Shown: in pieces, positions 17,725-25,100 of the stretch
How positions within the stretch are numbered: the first letter of the stretch is position 1
Layout: every line of letters starts with the position of its first letter
NCBI RefSeq assembly: GCF_003480435.1
Contig: NZ_QUJB01000004.1
Coordinates: 62,001-126,000, forward strand
Length of the DNA stretch: 64,000 nt
Direction: 5' to 3'
Source: Clostridium sp. AM30-24
Lineage (GTDB): Bacteria; Bacillota; Clostridia; Lachnospirales; Lachnospiraceae
The notes under the pieces: model-generated
Seen by the model: the letters and a program-made list of their open reading frames with translations, nothing else
Told to the model about the DNA's origin: nothing
Database searches by the model: none
Position numbers and translations under genes: made by a program

Positions 17725-18510
17725 ATGGAAAATATACGGGAAATGTTGAAAAAAGTAGCGGCGGGAGAGCTGTCTGTGGATAACGCTGTTCTGGAGCTAA
17801 AGAAAGAGCCGTTTACAGCAGCAGGATACGATGATCTGGGATTCGCGAAGCTGGATACCCACCGGAAGCTGCGTCAGGGTGCGGCGGAAGTGATCTACGG
17901 CGCGGGAAAAACTCCGGGACAGATCGCCGGAATCGTGGAGGCAATGAAAAAGCGGGGGCAGGAGACGATCCTGATTACCCGTGTTGACGAGGAAAAGAGC
18001 CGGGAGACGGAGCAGCTGTTGGCAGAACTGTATCCGACCGGCAGCGGATATCAATATTTTAAGGAAGCGAAGGTTGCAATCTGCGGAAGCTTTCCGGAAA
18101 AAGATGGCGTTGGGACGATCGTTGTGGCGACCGGCGGAACCAGTGATATTCCGGTTGCGGAGGAGGCGGCACTCACGGCGGAGGCTCTGGGGAATCAGGT
18201 GGAACGTCTTTATGACGTGGGTGTCGCGGGACTTCACCGCCTGATTTCCCACATGGACTCCATCATGAATGCCCGCGTGATCATCGCAATCGCGGGTATG
18301 GAAGGCGCCCTTGCTAGCGTCATCGGTGGTCTCGCCGATTGCCCGGTGATCGCGGTGCCGACCAGCATCGGATACGGTGCGTCCTTCGGCGGCGTGTCAG
18401 CACTGCTCTCCATGCTGAATTCCTGCGCTAGCGGTGTCAGCGTTGTGAATATCGACAATGGATTTGGAGCCGGGTATCTGGCGAGTATGATGAACCATAT
18501 GCGTGGATAA
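17725..18510 (+). CDS. larB: Nickel-pincer cofactor biosynthesis protein LarB
   Basis: 261 residues from ATG 17725, preceded by GAGG about 10 nt upstream. The C-terminal half is PurE/AIR-carboxylase-like: VVATGGTSDIPVAEEAALTA, AGMEGALASVIGGLADCPVI and SIGYGASFGGVSALLSMLNS. LarB carboxylates and hydrolyses the pyridinium ring of NaAD to make pyridinium-3,5-biscarboxylic acid mononucleotide, the first step to the nickel-pincer cofactor used by lactate racemase and related racemases. larC follows at 106 nt. larE and a larA-type enzyme are not in this window. Confidence 0.93.
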   Translation: MENIREMLKKVAAGELSVDNAVLELKKEPFTAAGYDDLGFAKLDTHRKLRQGAAEVIYGAGKTPGQIAGIVEAMKKRGQETILITRVDEEKSRETEQLLAELYPTGSGYQYFKEAKVAICGSFPEKDGVGTIVVATGGTSDIPVAEEAALTAEALGNQVERLYDVGVAGLHRLISHMDSIMNARVIIAIAGMEGALASVIGGLADCPVIAVPTSIGYGASFGGVSALLSMLNSCASGVSVVNIDNGFGAGYLASMMNHMRG

Positions 18511-18616
18511 AAACTCGAAAATCAGTCCGATCTGTTGTGCATCTGGAGGAAGATGCCAGCAGCGGGTGAAATGCAAGAAAATAATTTGCGTAATTTTTAA
18601 ATGAGGTGGAAATGAT

Positions 18617-20026
18617 ATGAAGACATTATATTTTGACTGTGGAATGGGCGCTGCCGGAGATATGCTGATGGCATCTCTCTACGAAATCTGCCCGGATAAA
18701 GAGAGATTTTTGAAGATGATGAACGAAATGGGCCTGCCGGGGCTTTCTGTTGAGGCAGAACCGTCAGTAAAGTGCGGGATTACCGGGACGCATATGAAAG
18801 TGACGATCCACGGGGAAGAGGAGGAGAGTGTAGACGTCGACCTGCAGGGGCATGAGCATCACCATGACCACGATCATGAGCACGACCACGATCATCATCA
18901 TGACCACAATCATGACCATACAGATGACCACCATGACCATAGCCATGAAGACCACCATCATTCTCATGAAATGGCAGAGTCGGCAGCAGAACAGACGATT
19001 CATGAGCATACACATGATGGCCAGTTCGAGCATCACCACGATGAACAGAGCGATCTCGATCACGCCCACGATCACAGACATAGCCACCACCATCACACCA
19101 GCATGGCGGGCATCTCTCACATTATCGAGCACTTAGAGCTTCCGGAAGAGGTAAAAACAGATATCGTGGCAGTCTACCGCCTGATCGCCGAGGCGGAATC
19201 CCACGTCCATGGAAAGACTGTCGAGGAGATCCACTTCCACGAGGTCGGCACCGCCGACGCGATCGCGGACATCGCCGGAGTCTGCCTCTTAATGCACATG
19301 ATCGTTCCGCAGAAGGTTATCGCATCCCCGATCCATGTCGGAAGCGGAAATGTCCATTGTGCCCACGGAATCCTTCCGGTTCCGGCACCTGCGACGGCCT
19401 TTATTTTACAGGGACTTCCGATTTACAGCGGAGTCATCAAAGGCGAACTCTGTACCCCGACCGGAGCGGCACTGTTAAAGCACTTTGTGACAGAATTTAA
19501 GGAAATGCCGGTCATGCGGACCGCTGCCATTGGTTACGGTATGGGAAAGAAAGACTTTGAGCGCGCAAACTGCGTGCGCGTCCTCTTAGGCGAGACAGAG
19601 GAGAATGGAAGTGAAGTGACAGAGCTCTCCTGCAACCTCGACGATATGACACCGGAAGCTCTCGGCTTCGTTCAGGAGATCCTCTTCGCCGCAGGCGCCC
19701 TTGAGGTCTACACGATTCCGATCGGCATGAAGAAGAGCCGCCCGGGAATCCTTTTAACCTGCATGTGCCGCTGTAATGACAAAGAAAAGATGGTTTCCCT
19801 GCTCTTCAAGCACACAACAACGCTTGGCATCCGTGAGAGTATCAGCAAACGCTACACCCTGACAAGAACGATAAAGGAACATGAAACACCATACGGTGTG
19901 ATCCGGGAGAAGGTCTCCGAAGGATACGGTGTGTGCCGCGGAAAATTAGAGTACGAAGATATTGCAAAGATCGCGAGAGAGAATGGAATGTCGTTAGAGG
20001 AAGTTAAGGAATTAGTAGAGAAATAG
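18617..20026 (+). CDS. larC: Nickel insertion protein LarC with a long His-rich insert
   Basis: 469 residues starting MKTLYFDCGMGAAGDMLMAS, the LarC signature. LarC is the CTP-dependent nickel insertase that completes the nickel-pincer cofactor. Residues 79-160 form an insert with about 36 His in 82 positions, rich in HDH and HHH, flanked by recognisable LarC sequence (IHFHEVGTADAIADIAGVCL; TPTGAALLKH). In Lactobacillus the protein is made by a frameshift joining LarC1 and LarC2; here it is a single uninterrupted frame. The insert probably stores or delivers nickel or zinc (inference). ATG 18617 has GAGGTGG upstream, and a strong terminator follows. Confidence 0.94.
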   Translation: MKTLYFDCGMGAAGDMLMASLYEICPDKERFLKMMNEMGLPGLSVEAEPSVKCGITGTHMKVTIHGEEEESVDVDLQGHEHHHDHDHEHDHDHHHDHNHDHTDDHHDHSHEDHHHSHEMAESAAEQTIHEHTHDGQFEHHHDEQSDLDHAHDHRHSHHHHTSMAGISHIIEHLELPEEVKTDIVAVYRLIAEAESHVHGKTVEEIHFHEVGTADAIADIAGVCLLMHMIVPQKVIASPIHVGSGNVHCAHGILPVPAPATAFILQGLPIYSGVIKGELCTPTGAALLKHFVTEFKEMPVMRTAAIGYGMGKKDFERANCVRVLLGETEENGSEVTELSCNLDDMTPEALGFVQEILFAAGALEVYTIPIGMKKSRPGILLTCMCRCNDKEKMVSLLFKHTTTLGIRESISKRYTLTRTIKEHETPYGVIREKVSEGYGVCRGKLEYEDIAKIARENGMSLEEVKELVEK

Positions 20027-20037
20027 AGAGTGAACGT

Positions 20038-20079
20038 AAAAAGCAAGGAAGAACTTATTTTAGCTCTGCCTTGCTTTTT
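20038..20079 (+). terminator. Terminator of larBC
   Basis: Perfect 11-bp stem 20038-20048 / 20069-20079 with A-rich left and T-rich right ends. Confidence 0.8.
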
Positions 20080-20080
20080 A

Positions 20081-20116
20081 CATTGCATTGATAACCATAG
20101 AGACAAAAAGAACTAG
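20081..20116 (+). pseudogene. 3' remnant of a type I toxin-like micro-gene
   Basis: The frame reads HCIDNHRDKKN then TAG. The tail matches that of the intact micro-gene downstream (YIDMHNDKKN), and 20102-20121 is identical in DNA to 20433-20452. The hydrophobic N-terminal part is missing: the larC terminator takes its place. The terminator stem that follows the intact copy is also decayed here. It is best read as the leftover end of a second, tandem toxin cassette. Confidence 0.55.
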
Positions 20117-20253
20117 CATCCTACTTCCCACGGTAAAAAGCTACTCTCTTGTACATATCATAACGAATAAAACACATTTTATCAAGTTACTCTAGTTTAA
20201 AATATGCGTTAAATTAAAGAAAAAACAGGCGTAAAAGTGACCAAATAGTTCAA

Positions 20254-20282
20254 TCGACATACTTCGATTTCTATGATAAAAT
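20254..20282 (+). promoter_or_regulatory. Probable sigma-A promoter of the micro-gene
   Basis: TCGACA (20254-20259), 17-nt spacer, TAAAAT (20277-20282), 78 nt before the micro-gene start. The rest of 20117-20360 shows no other gene. Confidence 0.5.
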
Positions 20283-20360
20283 CATATTGTAATGGAGCAA
20301 AATTGCGAGGATGCGTTTCTGATGTCTGGTGCCCTCTGATCGTAAAGGGGGTGATGTCGT

Positions 20361-20447
20361 ATGAATACAATGGAAATCCTGACGTTGTTACTAGTTATAT
20401 TTTCCGCATTATCATACATTGACATGCACAATGACAAAAAGAACTAG
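20361..20447 (+). CDS. 28-residue hydrophobic peptide, putative type I toxin (holin-like/Fst-like)
   Basis: MNTMEILTLLLVIFSALSYI is followed by a polar tail DMHNDKKN. One membrane helix plus a charged C-terminus is the layout of small type I toxins of Firmicutes. AAAGGGGGTG lies 8-17 nt before ATG 20361, a very strong ribosome binding site, and a sigma-A promoter is upstream. The stop codon lies inside the left arm of a perfect terminator stem. A decayed partial copy precedes it. No antisense promoter was identified with confidence, so the antitoxin RNA is unproven. Too short for ordinary gene callers; family placement is by architecture. Confidence 0.6.
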   Translation: MNTMEILTLLLVIFSALSYIDMHNDKKN

Positions 20448-20485
20448 CATCCGCACCGGCAAAGTGAAATGCTAGTTCTTTTTAC
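20436..20485 (+). terminator. Terminator overlapping the micro-gene stop
   Basis: Perfect 15-bp stem 20436-20450 / 20469-20483, A-rich left and T-rich right. The last codons and TAG of the micro-gene are inside the left arm. Confidence 0.85.
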
Positions 20486-20539
20486 TTAATTCACTGAGGG
20501 CATCGGACGTATATCCGAGTACCTTTCTGACTTCATTAT

Positions 20540-20575
20540 AACTGGAGCGGCCTGAAAAAACAAGCCGCTCCAGTT
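20540..20575. terminator. Hairpin 3' of rubrerythrin gene
   Basis: Perfect 12-bp stem 20540-20551 / 20564-20575, 26 nt downstream of the minus-strand rubrerythrin stop. T tracts are weak, so termination strength is uncertain. Confidence 0.55.
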
Positions 20576-20600
20576 TAATTTTAACTATTTTCTTCAGAAA

Positions 20601-21143
20601 TTAGCCGAAATATCTCTTTAAGAGACCAGCAAATGCCTTGCCATGTCTAGCCTCGTCTCTTGCCATCTCGTGAACGGTGTCATGGATCGCATCAAGACCA
20701 GCGGCTTTTGCTCTCTTAGCGAGGTCTGTCTTACCGGCGGTAGCACCGTTCTCAGCCTCAACTCTCATCTCGAGGTTCTTCTTTGTGCTGTCTGTAACAA
20801 CTTCGCCGAGGAGCTCTGCAAATTTAGCAGCGTGCTCAGCCTCTTCGTAAGCTGCTTTCTCCCAGTAAAGACCGATCTCCGGATAACCTTCTCTGTGAGC
20901 AACTCTTGCCATAGCGAGGTACATACCAACCTCAGAACATTCACCCTGGAAATTAGCTCTTAAATCAGCAAGGATATCTTCGCTAACGCCCTGTGCAACA
21001 CCAACTACGTGCTCAGCAGCCCAGTTCATCTCGCCGCTCTGCTCAACGAATTTGGAAGCCGGTGCGCCGCACTGCGGACATTTCTCCGGAGCAGCCTCGC
21101 CCTCGTATACATAACCACATACAGAACATACAAATTTCTTCAT
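20601..21143 (-). CDS. Reverse-type rubrerythrin (N-terminal rubredoxin, C-terminal diiron domain)
   Basis: 180 residues. The N-terminal rubredoxin-like domain has [21 protein letters not shown] (21-residue block at about 6-26: CxxCG and CPxCG). The four-helix diiron domain follows, with [26 protein letters not shown] and DEARHGKAF supplying Glu/His ligands. Domain order is reversed relative to classical rubrerythrin, as in the clostridial H2O2/O2-detoxifying revRbr, which reduces peroxide and oxygen to water in the cytosol with NADH-derived electrons. AGGAG precedes the ATG at 21143. A PerR-like operator is found upstream, so induction by peroxide is expected. Confidence 0.95.
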   Translation of the reverse strand: MKKFVCSVCGYVYEGEAAPEKCPQCGAPASKFVEQSGEMNWAAEHVVGVAQGVSEDILADLRANFQGECSEVGMYLAMARVAHREGYPEIGLYWEKAAYEEAEHAAKFAELLGEVVTDSTKKNLEMRVEAENGATAGKTDLAKRAKAAGLDAIHDTVHEMARDEARHGKAFAGLLKRYFG

Positions 21144-21297
21144 AGTATTTTTCTCCTTTTTAAAATTTTATCAGGGGTCAGGGATCTTGAAATATAGAGA
21201 TCCCTGATCAATTGACGGTTGTAACATAGATCACAGTTCTTTTGAAAGAGGATCACTGACGGATCAAAAGCAAGTCAGTGGATCTAAATAAATAATA

Positions 21298-21317
21298 GTA
21301 ACTGTTATCATTATTAT
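21298..21317 (-). promoter_or_regulatory. Fur/PerR-type operator upstream of rubrerythrin
   Basis: A 20-nt AT-rich sequence matches 18 of 20 positions, on the opposite strand, with the box upstream of the perR-like gene (21790-21809). Shared by the two oxidative-stress genes and by nothing else I saw in the window. Confidence 0.6.
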
Positions 21318-21348
21318 ATTCTAATTGACAACGAATGTCAATAGAATT

Positions 21349-21750
21349 TTAAACTTTTTCGTTTTTCTTTTTCAGGCAGTCTTCGCATTCACCGTAAAAG
21401 AAAACCGTGTGGGAATCAACCCGTCCCGGGAACGGAGCGGTGAGAAGGTCTGAAGTGTCACAAACCAGATCCAGAGGCATATCGATGATCGCCCCGCAGG
21501 CCTTGCACACAAAGTGGTAATGGGGATCGGTATTATAATCGAAGTGTTCCGATCCGTCTCCACTGGAAAAACGCTGGATCTCGCCCATATCTGCCAGAAG
21601 ATTTAAGTTGCGGTATACAGTTCCCAGACTGATCTTCGGGTAATCTTTGCTGATCGTCACATAGACGGCATCTGCGGTAGGATGATCCTTGCGATTTTTC
21701 AGACATTCCCGGATAGATTCACGCTGGCGGCTGAATTTTAATGCTTTCAT
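21349..21750 (-). CDS. perR: Fur-family regulator, PerR-like
   Basis: 133 residues. The winged helix (TADAVYVTISKDYPKISLGTVYRNLNLLADMG) is followed by the dimer domain with HYHFVCKACGAI and CEDCLKKK, giving the two CxxC structural zinc pairs, and the His/Asp residues of a regulatory metal site (GSEHFDYNTDPHYHF). PerR repressors sense peroxide by Fe-catalysed His oxidation. The neighbour is rubrerythrin, and both genes carry the same operator, so autoregulation and control of rubrerythrin are expected. PerR rather than Fur or Zur is inferred from this context. Confidence 0.85.
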   Translation of the reverse strand: MKALKFSRQRESIRECLKNRKDHPTADAVYVTISKDYPKISLGTVYRNLNLLADMGEIQRFSSGDGSEHFDYNTDPHYHFVCKACGAIIDMPLDLVCDTSDLLTAPFPGRVDSHTVFFYGECEDCLKKKNEKV

Positions 21751-21789
21751 GGTGCACCTCCTTTCCGGAGTTTAAAGATCAAATAAACA

Positions 21790-21809
21790 ATAATAATGAT
21801 AATTGTTAC
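21790..21809 (-). promoter_or_regulatory. Fur/PerR-type operator upstream of perR
   Basis: It lies 40-59 nt before the perR start, is 18/20 identical in inverse orientation to 21298-21317, and resembles the AT-rich PerR/Fur 7-1-7 inverted repeat. Confidence 0.6.
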
Positions 21810-22124
21810 TGAAATAATACCATCAGATACATCAACTGTCAAGTGCAAAGTGACAGATTCTTTTACCAGCCGCGGTTTGAGTATGATGTGAAAAGAAACG
21901 ATCCAAGCACGATCCGAAAAGAAAAATCATCGGTGCACGATCCGAAAAGAAAATTTCTTGAAAACACCTCAGGAAATGTTTATACTGGTTTTATAATTGT
22001 GGACAGCCGGAAAATCCTCCTCAGCACAACCGATGTTCCCGGATTGATCCGGAAACCGATATGGCAGCAGGACAGAAATTTCCGCGCATCCCGTCCTTAA
22101 CATCCTCGAAATGGAGGTATATCC

Positions 22125-25100
22125 ATGTATAACAGACACATCCGCCATCTTGTGACAGAGCTTGGAAACCGTCTGTCAGATAAAGAATTTTTAAAAAAGA
22201 TCGGTCTCAGCCGCCGCAGCATGCAGCAGCTCTTTGATAAAGACCGCTGGGAAGTGATCTTCGAGAAGGCATTCCCGGTGACAAGACGTTTTTCCTGCGC
22301 GGAGATTCTGGAATTCTGCCGCGTAGATATGGAAAAACTCAGCAATGAACCGGAGGAGGGATGGCTTTCCTTCGCTTATAAATATTCAACCCACATTCTG
22401 TACCCGGATGCGGATTTCGCTGTGTCCGCAGCTCCTTATGCGCCGTCTGCGCTCTATTTCCTGAATGTTCTCCAGTACTTCTTTGATGAAGAACGGAAGG
22501 TCCTGCCGTTCGATCCATATGATGATTTCCGCTTTCTGACAAAAGAAGAATATGCCGGTTTTGAGCGTGCCGGTGAGTATGCCCACTTTATCCGTGAATT
22601 CCGTGATCAGTACATATATGAGATGATGCGGTTAAACCGTGAGGCGACCCCGTTCGAGACGCTGGGACATATCGCCGGTGTCCACTATGTTGCGATGGTG
22701 GCAGCCCAGGGGCTTTATGCGGCGGGGGTTCCAATTGATCTTGCGTTGGCGTCGGGCGCAGCAGCGGGACATGACCTCGGAAAATTTGGCTGTAAGCCGG
22801 ATGAGCGGGTTCCGTACCTTCACTATTTTTATACGAATCAGTGGTTCACCGCCTACAATATGGAAGGAATCGGCCACATCGCCGCGAACCATTCCACCTG
22901 GGATCTGGAGCTCGACAATATCTCCGTGGAGTCTCTGGTCCTGATCTACGCCGATTTCCGCGTAAAACAGATGCGCGGCGAGGACGGCCGCGAGATCACG
23001 AAGATCTACACGTTAAAAGATTCCTTTGATGTGATCCTGTCAAAGCTTGACAATGTGGATGAGGCAAAACGGAATCGCTACCGCGTCGTCTACTCCCGTC
23101 TTTACGAATTCGAGCGTTACATGCGTTCCAAAGGCGTGGATGTGGATCTGACAGGAAACCCGGATCCGGCGGAGCAGCCGGTGGATATTGTCGTACAGAC
23201 CGGAAAACAGGTGGTCCGTTCCTTCATATTCTGGGGAATCGAGCATAACATCGACGTGATGCACCGCCTCGGAACCGAGCGTCAGTTCGGAAATATCCTG
23301 GAGGCGGCGAGAAGCGAAAAAGACTGGAAGAATGTCCGCGCGTACTTAAATATGTTCAACGAATATTCGATCCACCTGAACCACCGTCAGAAAGAGCAGA
23401 CCATCAGCTTCCTGTATGAGCTCCTCTTAAACCGCGAGGGCGACATCCGGAGACAGGCGGCGGCGCTCATCGGAAAAATGTTTGCAGATTTCAACGCCGG
23501 ATACCGGAAAGAACTGCCGAAAAATATGCCGGATCCGGACGACAAGACGGCACTGACGCTCTGGGAGGAGTATCTTGGACAGCTCGTATGCCCGGATTAC
23601 CGCCTGACCCTGCAGCAGAAGAACCGAATTCAGAATTCTCTGAAATTTGTCATGGTATCTGCCATGGACCGGAGTTCGGAGAAGGTCCGGGAAGAGCTGT
23701 TCGAAGTCTTCATGAAGTGGTTTGACGGATACCACCGCCTTGTGGGTGACCCGGTATTTTACCTATTAGACTGTATATTCTCCCTGCCTCTGGATCTTTG
23801 CAGCAAGGGGAGTCGTCTGGAACGTCTGATCCGCTTTGCCATCATCCATATGGATGACCCGGATGAGAAGGTACAGATTGCAGCTGTCCGTGTCTTAAAG
23901 ATCCTGACTCAGGCAGTACCGCCGGAAAGCACCTGCTACGAGATCGCTTGCGACGCGGCACACCGGATCAATCCAAGGACGATCACGTTGTTATTCTTAC
24001 AGTACCGGATCTATACGAATCTGCGTCTGGACACCACCGCCCAGCGGGAAGTCTTATACGGACATGATGTGGTCAGCGATATCTTCCTTGAAAATTTAAA
24101 ATCCGCTACTCCGTGGATCTTGAAATCCGTAAACATCAAGCTTCTGGCAGATCAGGTAGATCACGGAAAGCGGGATCACCTTCTCCATATATGTGCCCAT
24201 TTTTCAAACCTTATCAAGGTCAGCGAGCAGGTCGGTGTCCGCCATGACGCGGGACGCGCACTCCTGCGTCTTGCCCATTTACTGACAACAGATCAGAGAA
24301 ATGAGATCGCGGTGGAACTCTTAAAGGGACTGGAAGTGGGAGAGTACGAGTTCTCCAAATACATCCCGGAATACCTCGGCGAGTTTGCCTTATGGCTGCC
24401 GCCGGAACAGATTGATGACATCATTGAACGTCTGCATATCCTGCTGGCGAACGGAAATGAACGGATCGTGTCCGTTGCCCTCGATACGTTAGGAGTCCTT
24501 TTGGAGTGCTATTCGCGGTATACCGTCCGTTTCCATGAGTCCGAGGAAGTATCGGAAGAACGCCGCATGAAGCTTCTCGGCCTGATTTTAAGCTGTCTTG
24601 CAAACTACCGGGAGCAGGTCCGTCAGGAGGCACTGCTTGTCATCGGACAGCATATTTTCGGCTCCCCGATCCTTGCGGAGCGGGACAAGAGCAGGATGTT
24701 TTCCCTTTGCGCAAAGAAACTCCTGTTCCTGTTAAATGAGAATAAGGGCGGCGAGCTGAGTCTCTACTACCGTGCTGCGACCCTGTCCCATATCGACCGT
24801 TTTATCGCCCACTACCAGTTGTTCGGCGGTCTGGTGGAGACCAGTACGCGGGAGAAGATCGCATTTTTCCCGGGAACCTTTGACCCGTTTACCTTATCCC
24901 ACAAGGAGATCGCAAAGAAGATCCAGGAGCTCGGATTTACCGTATTTCTTGCCATTGATGAGTTTTCCTGGTCGAAGAAGACCCAGCCGCATCTGGTGCG
25001 CCGCCAGATCGTAAACATGTCCATCGCGGATGAGTTTTATGTCCATTTATTCCCGGACAACACGCCGGTAAATATCGCGAATCCGGCAGATCTGCGGAGG

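Noticed and set aside
18840..19100. Artificial His-tag or vector sequence
   Set aside because: The His tract is long, irregular, mixed with Asp/Glu and embedded in natural LarC sequence; no vector sequence is adjacent.
18852..19136. Frames on both strands across the His-rich part of larC
   Set aside because: Low-complexity CAY codons open the other frames by chance; only the larC frame has conserved domains on both sides.
21843..22100. 85-residue plus-strand frame with two copies of GCACGATCCGAAAAGAAAA (21907, 21935)
   Set aside because: No ribosome binding site, no recognisable domain and a composition unlike its neighbours. The short direct repeat in 21810-22124 was noted, but I see no function.
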